From Deltaproteobacteria bacterium (GTDB lineage: Bacteria > Myxococcota_A > Polyangia > DRWM01 > JAAZOP01): 64,000 nucleotides of DNA. Each line of letters starts with the position of its first letter. Position 1 is the first letter of the stretch. The notes below the pieces were generated by a model that worked only from the letters and a program-made list of their open reading frames with translations, did not search any database and was not told where the DNA came from. The stretch lies in NCBI GenBank assembly GCA_016218815.1, contig JACRCX010000060.1, forward strand, positions 1 through 64,000, in the 5' to 3' direction. Both the position numbers and the translations under genes were made by a program. Below, piece by piece: positions 31,956 to 39,173 of the stretch.

Positions 31956-32540
31956 ATGCCAGAAGACCGCTTCGATCCGAGCGGCTACTTGACGTTTGAA
32001 TTGGCCAGGGGCTCGGCCTCGCTGCCGGGCGCCGTCGGTGCCGTGGTCCTGCCGGCCGAGGTGCTGGAACGCGTGGCGGGCGGGAAAGATGGCGTCGGAC
32101 CGGCGATCGTCGCGCGTCCCCTGGGCGAGTGGCTCGGCGCGCGGCTGCGCGAGAGGCTGGCGGCGGGCGGAGGCAACCCGGCCGACGCGAGCCCCGAGGC
32201 GTTCCTCTCCCAGGCGAACGGACTGCTCGCGGTCCACGGTCTCGGACGCGTGTCGTTCGAGGCCTACGGTGACGCGCTCCTGTTGCGTACCGAGCTCGTC
32301 GTGCTCCCCAAGGCGGGTGCCGGGTTCCTCGAGCCGTTCTGCTCCGGCCTGTTCGGCGCGTTCCTCGGCCGCGAGGTGCCGTGCCTGGCGCTGGACGGGC
32401 CCGGCGGCCCGTGCGTGTTGATCGCCAGCCCGCCCGCGCTCCGCCGCGCCGCGCAGCTCAAGACCGCCGGCATCCCCGCCGAGACCATCGCCACGCGGCT
32501 CCACCAGGAAGCGCGCACGGCGCGGGAAGGAAAGCGATGA
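31956..32540 (+). CDS. Conserved-looking cytosolic protein of unknown function
   Basis: A 194-residue soluble alpha/beta protein with no signal peptide. It has a Leu/Ala/Gly-rich core, a CSGLFGAFLGREVPCLALDG stretch near residue 130, and a basic C-terminal helix (ALRRAAQLKTAGIPAETIAT). I do not recognise the fold. It is divergent from the lone type III export gene and coupled (ATGA overlap) to the Pro-rich protein that follows, so the four genes may form one unit. GAGGAAGGG before the ATG supports the start. Confidence 0.65.
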   Translation: MPEDRFDPSGYLTFELARGSASLPGAVGAVVLPAEVLERVAGGKDGVGPAIVARPLGEWLGARLRERLAAGGGNPADASPEAFLSQANGLLAVHGLGRVSFEAYGDALLLRTELVVLPKAGAGFLEPFCSGLFGAFLGREVPCLALDGPGGPCVLIASPPALRRAAQLKTAGIPAETIATRLHQEARTAREGKR

Positions 32541-33307
32541 CCCCGGACGTTGCCTCCAGGAAGGCCAGGCTGGAAGCGATCCTCGCGCGCCTGCGCACCA
32601 ATCGCCAGCGCCTCGGGCATCCGGGCGCGGAGGACGTGCCGCCGATCGACGACTTCCTGGAGCCGGTGACCGCACCGCTGCGCCTGGGCCTCCGCCCCGC
32701 GCCCGCCGTCATCCCCGTCGCACCGCTTGTTCCCGCCCCCGCCGCCGGTCCTGCGCCCCTGCCCCCTCCCGCGGCCGCCGTGCCGCCCGAGCCGGAGCCC
32801 GAGCTGCCGGAGCGGGTGACCTGGGAGGGCGAGGACGAAGAGGAGATGATCCTCGAGGAGGCACCGGAAGGGGTCGTCGAAAAGGAAGCGGCCGTGGCCG
32901 ACGAGTCGCCGTTGGCCGTCGCGCCGGAGCCCGTGGACGTCGAGGAGGAGGCGCCTGTCGCGGGAGAAGTTCCTCCGCCGCCCGCCCTGCCGACGATGAC
33001 GGTGACCCCTTCGGCGGTTCCCGCGGTCGAGCCCGCACCGCTCCGGCCCGCGCCCGCGCCTCGCGTCTCGGCCGAGCCTGCGCCTCCCGCCCCCGAACCG
33101 GCTCCACCACACCCGGTCGTCCGGCCCCCGGCCGTACCCGCGCCCGCGGTACCGGTCGCCGCGGCCGAGGTACGCGCCGAGCGGATCGAAGCATCGCCGC
33201 CGCCGGGCGGGATCGTGGTGCGTTCGGTCGGCGAAGTCGAGGCTGTTCGCCCGCGGACGATCGGCGAGCTTCTGGGCGCGGCCTTGCGGCTGTTCGACAA
33301 GGGTTGA
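32537..33307 (+). CDS. Pro/Glu/Val-rich low-complexity protein
   Basis: A 256-residue protein: a helical N-terminal segment (SRKARLEAILARLRTNRQRL), an extremely Pro/Ala/Glu/Val-rich disordered middle, and a short C-terminal ordered patch (VRPRTIGELLGAALRLFDKG). No signal peptide or transmembrane segment. The start codon overlaps the previous stop (ATGA). The composition resembles the disordered middle of the GspE-N protein encoded divergently, which suggests both are scaffolding proteins of the same system; function unknown. Confidence 0.65.
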   Translation: MTPDVASRKARLEAILARLRTNRQRLGHPGAEDVPPIDDFLEPVTAPLRLGLRPAPAVIPVAPLVPAPAAGPAPLPPPAAAVPPEPEPELPERVTWEGEDEEEMILEEAPEGVVEKEAAVADESPLAVAPEPVDVEEEAPVAGEVPPPPALPTMTVTPSAVPAVEPAPLRPAPAPRVSAEPAPPAPEPAPPHPVVRPPAVPAPAVPVAAAEVRAERIEASPPPGGIVVRSVGEVEAVRPRTIGELLGAALRLFDKG

Positions 33308-33311
33308 GCTC

Positions 33312-33680
33312 GTGGCCGCAAACCTGCCGCGCCGCGTGGAGAAGCCCTGGGGACACGAGATCATCTTCGCCCACACCGAGCGCTATGTCGGCAAGATCCT
33401 GCACATCGAGAAGGGCCACAAGCTCTCGCGGCAGTTCCATCAGGTGAAGGACGAGAGCCTCACCGTGCTGCACGGGATTCTCGGCCTGGAGCTGGGGGCC
33501 CCGCCGGACATCGAGCGCCGGCTGGTGCGGGAGGGCGACGTCTTCCACATCCCGCCGCACACGGTCCACCGGTTCGTGGCGGTCGAGTCGTGCGACCTGA
33601 TCGAAGTCTCGACGCCCGAGCTGGACGACGTCGTGCGGCTGGAAGACGAGTACGGGCGGGCGGGGACGAGCGACCCGTAG
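33312..33680 (+). CDS. Cupin-fold protein (mannose-6-phosphate isomerase C-terminal type)
   Basis: A 122-residue single cupin: PWGHEIIFAHTERYVGKIL, an LSRQFHQVKDESLTVLHG metal motif (H...E type), and the second motif GDVFHIPPHTVHRFVA. This is the small type-II mannose-6-phosphate isomerase/cupin group; residues fit metal binding, but isomerase activity of a lone domain of this size is uncertain, and a sugar-nucleotide or unrelated role is possible. GTG start, 4 bp after the previous stop. Confidence 0.8.
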   Translation: MAANLPRRVEKPWGHEIIFAHTERYVGKILHIEKGHKLSRQFHQVKDESLTVLHGILGLELGAPPDIERRLVREGDVFHIPPHTVHRFVAVESCDLIEVSTPELDDVVRLEDEYGRAGTSDP

Positions 33681-33710
33681 CAATCCGTGGCGGCGAGCCC
33701 GCCGGAAGTC

Positions 33711-34589
33711 TCACCGGGCGCAGGCGGAAGGACAGGCCACGACGGCGCCGTCGGAGTCCTCGCAGCGCACGATCGGGTTTCCGTTCAGGTCCAGGTAGTC
33801 GCGGCGCAGGTAGTCGATCTCGGGACGACCGCCGATCGCCAGGGCCGGCTTGTACACCTCCACGACCTCGGGATGGACCGTCTGGGCCGAGTCGCCCGGG
33901 GTGTTGGTGTTGAAGGCCACGCAGATCGGATGCTCGCCGTACAACACCTCCGAGGTGTCCCAGATCCCGTCGCCGCTGGCGTCGCGGTAGAGGATGGCGA
34001 TCGAGGACGGCGGGGGGATCGGCTCGGGCGGAGGCGCCTCCGGGTCCTGCGAAGGAGCGGGAGTGCGCGGGCCGCACCAGTTGATGGCGCATTCGGTCGT
34101 GCACTCCGACGAGCCGCCGCGGGCGAAGACGCAATCGCGCTGCAGCTCGACCCAGAGGTCGACCAGGCCGTCCCAGTTCGTGTCGAATTCCTCCCGGTAG
34201 GGGGCGGGGGCGCCGGAGTAGAGGGCGGCGCTGTCGGGGTGGAAGTCGTGATCGCCGTCGGCTTCCTCGCGGATGAGATTTCCGGCGGCGTCGCGGTGCC
34301 GGAACAGGTCGGCATACCCGTCGAAGTTCAGGTCCGCGGCCCGGCAGGTGCCGTCCCCCTCGGCGAAGACGGAGAAGTCCGGACGGCCGTCGCGGTTGAG
34401 ATCCAGCGCCGTGAGCGGCTCGCCCTCGGGGCAGCCGGATTCGAGCGCGGGGGCGCGGGACCGCGGTCCCGTGGGGGTCGTGGGCCCCGAGGTGCCTTCG
34501 GCATCGCCGTTGCAGGTGGACCCTCCCGCGAACGCCGCGACGGCGGCCAGCCCCAACACCCGGAACGTCGAGCGCGCGAGCACGGTCAT
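33711..34589 (-). CDS. Exported Cys/Asp-rich protein with calcium-type motifs
   Basis: A 292-residue predicted exported protein, possibly a lipoprotein (hydrophobic segment then A-G-G-S-T-C). It contains repeated EF-hand/dockerin-like loops D-x-N-x-D-G-x-x-D (DLNRDGRPDF, DLNFDGYADL, DTNWDGLVDLW, DASGDGIWD) typical of calcium-binding FG-GAP or type-3-like repeats, plus Cys pairs CTTEC/WC. It is coupled by a 4-bp overlap to the next upstream gene (34586-35329), which has the same repeat style; the two are probably paralogues acting together. Function unknown. Confidence 0.75.
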   Translation of the reverse strand: MTVLARSTFRVLGLAAVAAFAGGSTCNGDAEGTSGPTTPTGPRSRAPALESGCPEGEPLTALDLNRDGRPDFSVFAEGDGTCRAADLNFDGYADLFRHRDAAGNLIREEADGDHDFHPDSAALYSGAPAPYREEFDTNWDGLVDLWVELQRDCVFARGGSSECTTECAINWCGPRTPAPSQDPEAPPPEPIPPPSSIAILYRDASGDGIWDTSEVLYGEHPICVAFNTNTPGDSAQTVHPEVVEVYKPALAIGGRPEIDYLRRDYLDLNGNPIVRCEDSDGAVVACPSACAR

Positions 34590-35329
34590 TCCTCCCCCGG
34601 GGCCGCCGCGGGCGTCTCCGCCGGCTCCTCCTCCGGCTCGGCCGCCGTGATCAGCCGATCCATCGAGCCGTCGCCGGTCAGGTCATAGCCGATGGAGATC
34701 AGCCGCGGCGTCGAGGTTCCCGGCGAAGGCTCGTACGTCTCGTAGATGTCGTAGTGGTCGTCGCCGACGACGTCGATCTTCACGCGGCGGACGTTGCCGT
34801 TCTGCAGCAGCACCTGCATCTCGAACGTGCCGTTGCCGTCGCGGTCGACCGCGTAGGATACGGGATCGCCGTCGGAGAAGAAGAGGCGCGCGTCGATCAC
34901 GCCGTCGAAATTCCAGTCCTGCTCCTCCATCACCGGCTGGCCCTCGCGGAAATGGCGAAACACGTCCTTCCGTCCGTCGAAGTTGATGTCCGCCTCGCGG
35001 CAGAGGATCAAGGGACGCACGTCCTCGCCCAGCATCGTGGGGCAGGGCAGCAGGTACACGCGCCGGATGTCCAGGTGCCCGTCCTGGTTCGCGTCGGCCT
35101 CGACCGATTCCACATGCGGCGTGCAATTCGGATCCGCCGAGCCCGCGGCGAGCACCTCGGGCGGAACGACCTGCTCGCAGCGCGAGCCCTCGGGGAGGAC
35201 CGTCCGCTCGCTCTCCTCTTCCGCCACCGGTCGGGGACTCGCCGCCTGCGTGTCGGTCCCGCCGCAGCCCGTCGCGAGCCGCCCCAGCACCACGATGAGC
35301 CCAATGATTGCCGCGCCACGCCACGCCAT
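34586..35329 (-). CDS. Lipoprotein with calcium-type repeats
   Basis: A 247-residue predicted lipoprotein (lipobox LATGC, GAGGGTGG site upstream). The mature part has D-x-N-x-D-G motifs (DANQDGHLDI, DINFDGRKDVF, DWNFDGVIDARL, DRDGNGTFEM, DLTGDGSMDRL) separated by short beta segments, as in the downstream coupled gene. The same loops in other proteins bind calcium; I cannot assign a role. The frame is open far upstream, but that part is not protein-like. Confidence 0.78.
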   Translation of the reverse strand: MAWRGAAIIGLIVVLGRLATGCGGTDTQAASPRPVAEEESERTVLPEGSRCEQVVPPEVLAAGSADPNCTPHVESVEADANQDGHLDIRRVYLLPCPTMLGEDVRPLILCREADINFDGRKDVFRHFREGQPVMEEQDWNFDGVIDARLFFSDGDPVSYAVDRDGNGTFEMQVLLQNGNVRRVKIDVVGDDHYDIYETYEPSPGTSTPRLISIGYDLTGDGSMDRLITAAEPEEEPAETPAAAPGEE

Positions 35330-35406
35330 GCGCCACCCTCGCTGCCGAGGACCATACGGCACCAAGGGTTCGAATGCAACCGGGATCCGAGGACGGAGGC
35401 GGGAGC

Positions 35407-36027
35407 TCAGCCGAGCTTGCGGTAGACGCCGACCACGACTCCGAGGATGCGGAGCGTGCGGCCGTCGTCGCGACCGACGATGATGGGCGTCACGGCGGGG
35501 TTCGCCGGCTGCAGGCGCAGGCGCTCGCCCTCGCGGATCAGAGTCTTCACCGTGGCCTCGTCCCCGATCATGGCGACGACGATCGTACCCGACGCGGCCT
35601 CCTCCTGCTGCCGGACGAAGACGATGTCGCCGTCCAGGATGCCCGCGCCGATCATCGAGTCCCCGCGCACCCGCAGCGCGAAGAACCGCCCGCTGTCGCC
35701 CGGCAGCAGCGTCGCGTCGACCCGCAGCGTCCCCTCCAGGTTCTCGATCGCGAGCAGCGGCTGCCCGGCGGCGACCCGCCCGATCAGCGGGACCTCGCGC
35801 GGCGTGCCCCCGGCGGAGGCCGTGGGACGCAACGCCCGCGACTTCATGTCCTGGCGGCGCAGATAGCCCTTCCGCTGCAGCGCCAGTAGATGGTCGTTGA
35901 CGCCGTTGGTCGAACGGATGCCGAAGTGGGCGCCGATCTCCCGCAACGTGGGCGGGAAGCCGTTCTCCTGGATCGACTCCTGGATGAACTCCAGAACCAG
36001 TTGCTGCCTTTTTGTCAAGCCCCTCAT
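35407..36027 (-). CDS. lexA: LexA, SOS repressor
   Basis: A 206-residue SOS regulator. N-terminal winged helix (LTKRQQLVLEFIQESIQENG, PPTLREIGAHFGI), Ala87-Gly88 cleavage site in GRVAAGQPL, catalytic Ser124 in RGDSMIGAGI and Lys161 in ATVKTLI; all residues for RecA-stimulated self-cleavage are present. The frame can be opened upstream from a TTG at 36066, but that stretch contains the promoter; the ATG at 36027 with M-R-G-L-T-K-R-Q is the family start. It has no Shine-Dalgarno and the predicted +1 is next to the ATG. Confidence 0.95.
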   Translation of the reverse strand: MRGLTKRQQLVLEFIQESIQENGFPPTLREIGAHFGIRSTNGVNDHLLALQRKGYLRRQDMKSRALRPTASAGGTPREVPLIGRVAAGQPLLAIENLEGTLRVDATLLPGDSGRFFALRVRGDSMIGAGILDGDIVFVRQQEEAASGTIVVAMIGDEATVKTLIREGERLRLQPANPAVTPIIVGRDDGRTLRILGVVVGVYRKLG

Positions 36028-36036
36028 GCCGTCGAC

Positions 36037-36066
36037 AACATACTGAACAGACGCATGGTACGTCAA
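36037..36066 (-). promoter_or_regulatory. lexA promoter with LexA box in the spacer
   Basis: TTGACG (36061-36066), 18 bp, TATGTT (36037-36042), then 9 bp to the ATG. The spacer holds a LexA-box candidate at 36042-36058 (minus strand CCATGCGTCTGTTCAGT) that fits the M. xanthus consensus as I remember it (CTRHAMRYBYGTTCAGS) at 14 of 17 positions. Confidence 0.6.
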
Positions 36067-36173
36067 ATTCGGCGAAGGCCGCGGCAGGGAGCGCGAACCG
36101 GAGCTTGCTCAGAGGGGTGTGGTGCGAAGGCGCAAGGCGTGTTACTTTCCCCGCGTGGGGAGGGGGGTGCTGG

Positions 36174-36575
36174 ATGCGTTCCATCGAGGATAGACTGGCC
36201 GAAGGACAGGACGCGATTGCCGAGCGGATCGCGTACCAGATCAGCGCGTTCCACCCGTGCGGCGCGACGACGATGGGCCCCAGCGCGATTGCCGCGCAGG
36301 TCTCCGCCGTCGTGTCCGGGTTCGTCGAGGCGCTCCGGTCGCGCCAGGTCGCGCCGTTCGTCACCGTGGTGCAGGACATGCTGGGTGCGGAGCAGGCGGC
36401 CGAGCGGCTCGCCTGTGCCGAGATCCATACCGTGCTCGACCTGCTCGAAGACCTGGCGCTGGCCTCCGTCTCGGATGCCGGCGGCCGTCCGACCGCACAG
36501 ACCTCCGCCGTGATCCGCACGTTGATCGCCCAGGGGCGCGACAGCGTCCCGCGCGAAACGAAGTGCGACGAGTAG
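36174..36575 (+). CDS. Small helical protein of unknown function
   Basis: A 133-residue all-helical soluble protein starting MRSIEDRLAEGQDAIAERIA, with a PFVTVVQDMLGAEQAAERLA middle and a CAEIHTVLDLLEDLAL helix. I do not recognise it; the layout recalls short regulatory four-helix domains. It is divergent from lexA across a 146-bp spacer, so it may share the LexA box. A G-rich GGGGAGGGGGG tract just upstream of the ATG can serve as its Shine-Dalgarno. Confidence 0.65.
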   Translation: MRSIEDRLAEGQDAIAERIAYQISAFHPCGATTMGPSAIAAQVSAVVSGFVEALRSRQVAPFVTVVQDMLGAEQAAERLACAEIHTVLDLLEDLALASVSDAGGRPTAQTSAVIRTLIAQGRDSVPRETKCDE

Positions 36576-37481
36576 TCAGATCGTCTCCGCCCCCAGCTCG
36601 ACGTTGTCGATGAGCCGCGTGGCGCCGACGAACGCGGCGATGGCGGCCAACGCCGTCCGGCCGGGCGGGATGGCGCCCGGCCAGGGTTGCAGCGTCTCGG
36701 GGTTGCCGACGAACACGTAGTCGATGCGATCGACCCGGCCGGCAAGCCCGTCGCGGAGCTTCCGTTCGAGCGTCGCGGGCTCGCGCTCGCCGGCCTGGAA
36801 TCCGGCCGCCGCGGCCCGCAACGCCTCGACCAGCGCCGTCGCGCGCCGCCGATCGGCGGGCGAGAGGTAGCGGTTGCGCGACGACATCGCCATGCCGTCC
36901 GGCTCGCGCACCGTCGGCCGGCCCACGACCTCGACCGGAAGCTCGAGATCGGCCGTCATGCGCCGGATCACCTGGAGCTGCTGGAAGTCCTTGCGGCCGA
37001 AGATCGCGGTGCACGGGCCGACCATCGAGAACAGCTTGGCGACGACCGTCGTGACGCCGTCGAAGTGGCCCGGACGATGCGGTCCGCAGAGTCCGTCGCC
37101 GAGGCCCGCGACGTGCACCGTCGTGGCGTGGCCCGGCGGGTAGACGGCCTCGACCGGAGGGACGAGGACGAAGTCGGCCGGCACGGTCGCCAGCAGGCGC
37201 ACGTCGCCGTCGAGATCCCGCGGGTAGCGGGCGAGATCCTCGTTGGGGCCGAACTGCGTCGGGTTGACGAAGATGCTGACGACGACCACGTCGGCGACGG
37301 TGCGCGCCCGACGCACCAGCTCGAGGTGTCCCTCGTGCAGGGCGCCCATCGTCGGGACGAAGCCGATCGAGCGTCCGCGCCGCCGGTCGCGATCCAGGAT
37401 GGCGCGCAGCTCCCCCGGGTCGCTCAAGACCACGGGCCGCGTCGTCGAGCGCTTCCTCGCCGGTTTCCGCGTCTGCGCCAT
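36576..37481 (-). CDS. panC: Pantoate-beta-alanine ligase
   Basis: A 301-residue enzyme that condenses pantoate and beta-alanine with ATP in pantothenate/CoA synthesis. Signature segments: GFVPTMGALHEGHLELVR (HIGH motif), VSIFVNPTQFGPNEDLARYPR, HFDGVTTVVAKLF, FGRKDFQQLQVIRR and MSSRNRYLSP (KMSKS-like). GGAG 6 bp before the ATG at 37481 favours that start; an ATG 4 codons upstream (37493) is the alternative. It has an N-terminal Lys/Arg-rich extension of about 15 residues beyond the usual start. Divergent from maf. Confidence 0.95.
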   Translation of the reverse strand: MAQTRKPARKRSTTRPVVLSDPGELRAILDRDRRRGRSIGFVPTMGALHEGHLELVRRARTVADVVVVSIFVNPTQFGPNEDLARYPRDLDGDVRLLATVPADFVLVPPVEAVYPPGHATTVHVAGLGDGLCGPHRPGHFDGVTTVVAKLFSMVGPCTAIFGRKDFQQLQVIRRMTADLELPVEVVGRPTVREPDGMAMSSRNRYLSPADRRRATALVEALRAAAAGFQAGEREPATLERKLRDGLAGRVDRIDYVFVGNPETLQPWPGAIPPGRTALAAIAAFVGATRLIDNVELGAETI

Positions 37482-37569
37482 CTCGAGCTCCATTCCGCCG
37501 GCGCCGGTGCGCCGGCGACCGCGGTCCGCTTCAGGGCCGTAGACCAGGAGCGCCCGGGGATCAAGTCCT

Positions 37570-37587
37570 CCTGAACGGTGGTATAGT
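37570..37587 (+). promoter_or_regulatory. maf promoter with a LexA-box-like site
   Basis: TATAGT (-10, 37582-37587) stands 9 bp before the ATG at 37597 (near-leaderless). The 17 bp 37570-37586 (CCTGAACGGTGGTATAG) fit the reverse of the remembered Myxococcus LexA consensus at 15 of 17 positions and overlap the -10. Confidence 0.45.
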
Positions 37588-37596
37588 CCGCCCGCC

Positions 37597-38349
37597 ATGA
37601 AGACGGTGGGCTGGGGTGTGGCGGGTGGTGCGGGGAGTCCGATGGCGAGCGGGAAGGCGCGAGCGGAGAGCGGACCGAAGCTGATCCTGGCGTCGGGCTC
37701 GGCCCGGCGCCGGATGATCTTCCAGGCCCTGGGTCTGCGCTTCGCCGCCGTGACGTCCGGGCTGGAAGAGCCCGCCTGCGCGGGCCAGGAGCCGGAGGCG
37801 TTCGTGCGGTCCCTCGCCGGCGCCAAGGCACGGGCGGTCGTCGAACAGATGAAGCTGCGCACGGCGCCGCCGTGGGTCGTCGCCGCGGACACCGTGGTCG
37901 TCGTCGATCGAGCGGTCTTCGGTCAGCCGGCCGACGTCCACGACGCGCGCCGCATGATGCGGGCGCTGGCGGGACGTGGCCACGAGGTGCTGACGGCGGT
38001 CTCGATCTGGAGCGGTCCGATCGAGGTCGTCGGCTTCGTGGAGACGACGGTCGTGCGCTTCCGGGCGCTCGAGGCGACCGAGTTGGAGCGCTACCTCCTG
38101 GACGGCGACTGGCGCGGCAAAGCCGGTGCGTACGCGATCCAGGGGGCAGCCGGAGCGTTCGTGCTGGCGGTCGAGGGTGACGCGTGGAACGTGGTGGGCT
38201 TCCCGGTACGGTCGTTCCTCGACCGCGCGCGCGCCGCCGGGATCCCCATGCCCCAGGAACGCGCGGTGCGGCCGGGACTGGCGCGGCTGTGGCCCGTCGC
38301 CGACGACGAGCTGTTCGCCGACCGGCGCTGGGGCCCGCGCTGGGGCTAG
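37597..38349 (+). CDS. maf: Maf-family nucleotide pyrophosphatase
   Basis: A 250-residue Maf/YhdE-type protein that hydrolyses dTTP/UTP or modified nucleotides as a house-cleaning enzyme; homologues also affect septation. Signature segments: [35 protein letters not shown] and [15 protein letters not shown], all with the conserved Arg, Asp, Lys and Gln residues. It is longer than usual, with about 26 extra N-terminal residues and a longer C-terminus. The start is given by the near-leaderless promoter. Confidence 0.92.
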   Translation: MKTVGWGVAGGAGSPMASGKARAESGPKLILASGSARRRMIFQALGLRFAAVTSGLEEPACAGQEPEAFVRSLAGAKARAVVEQMKLRTAPPWVVAADTVVVVDRAVFGQPADVHDARRMMRALAGRGHEVLTAVSIWSGPIEVVGFVETTVVRFRALEATELERYLLDGDWRGKAGAYAIQGAAGAFVLAVEGDAWNVVGFPVRSFLDRARAAGIPMPQERAVRPGLARLWPVADDELFADRRWGPRWG

Positions 38350-38367
38350 GAGATCGGGGAGCCGCCC

Positions 38368-39078
38368 TTGCCTTCGCCGGAACCGGGAGTGATCGATCCG
38401 AAGCCGGTCGCCGACAGGCTGCGCGAGATACGTGCGCGCATCGCTGCCGCCGCGCGGCGCGCGGGGCGGGACCCGGCCGGCATCACGCTGGTCGCCGTGT
38501 CGAAGACTCGCGAAGCGGACGAGATCCGCGCGGCCGTCGCCGCCGGGCAGCTCGATTTCGGGGAGAACTACGCGCAGGAGCTGGCCGCCAAGCGCGAGGC
38601 GCTGGCCGACCTGCCGCAGCTCCGCTGGCACATGATCGGCCATCTGCAGCGCAACAAGGCGAAGCTGCTCGTCCCGGGAATCCACGTGCTCCAGACCATC
38701 GATTCGCCGAAACTCATCGAGGTGGTCGAGCGGCGACTGGCGGAGCACGACGCGTGCCTCGAGGTCCTCATCCAGGTCGACGTGGCCGGAGAGGAGCAGA
38801 AATCGGGCGCGCCGCCGGAAGAGGTCCCGGTGCTCGTCGCGGCGATCCGTGCGTGTCCGCACCTCCGATTGCGGGGCCTGATGGTCATTCCCCCCTTCAC
38901 CGCCGGGGCGGAGGAGTCGCGGCCCTATTTCCGCGCGCTTCGCGAGCTCGGGGCGGAACTCGCGCCAAGAGAAGGCGAGCGCGAGCTGTCGATGGGGATG
39001 AGCGACACGTTCGAGGTCGCCGTGGAGGAAGGGGCGACGATCGTGAGGGTCGGGACCGCCATTTTCGGGGAGCGGTAG
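38368..39078 (+). CDS. YggS-family PLP homeostasis protein
   Basis: A 236-residue alanine-racemase-fold protein that carries PLP and balances vitamin B6 and amino-acid pools (YggS/PROSC/PLPBP). The PLP lysine is in LVAVSKT, followed by [29 protein letters not shown] and the C-terminal [28 protein letters not shown] signature. A TTG start follows GGGGAG by 7 bp. It lies 18 bp after maf and is probably cotranscribed. Confidence 0.92.
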   Translation: MPSPEPGVIDPKPVADRLREIRARIAAAARRAGRDPAGITLVAVSKTREADEIRAAVAAGQLDFGENYAQELAAKREALADLPQLRWHMIGHLQRNKAKLLVPGIHVLQTIDSPKLIEVVERRLAEHDACLEVLIQVDVAGEEQKSGAPPEEVPVLVAAIRACPHLRLRGLMVIPPFTAGAEESRPYFRALRELGAELAPREGERELSMGMSDTFEVAVEEGATIVRVGTAIFGER

Positions 39079-39124
39079 CGCCCCGTGACCGGCGCGCGCA
39101 CTCGGCGTCCGCCTGCGCCCTGAG

Positions 39125-39170
39125 CCCCGAGCCCTGAGCCTGTCGAAGGGTCGAAGGATCGAAGGGTCAG
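39125..39170 (-). repeat. Dispersed repeat, CTTCGACAGGCTCAGG family
   Basis: Between the convergent yggS-like and subtilase genes: CCTGAGCCTGTCGAAGGG followed by GTCGAAGGATCGAAGGGTC. The CTTCGACAGGCTCAGGG word is one I recognise as a widespread dispersed sequence. A variant CTTCGACGAGCTCAGGG is at 43728-43744. Confidence 0.6.
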
Positions 39171-39173
39171 CGG

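Noticed and set aside
39055..39110. A hairpin (CGGGG/CCCCG) at the end of the YggS-like gene as a terminator.
   Set aside because: The stem lies across the stop codon, is short, and has no T run; in this GC-rich genome such stems are frequent by chance.
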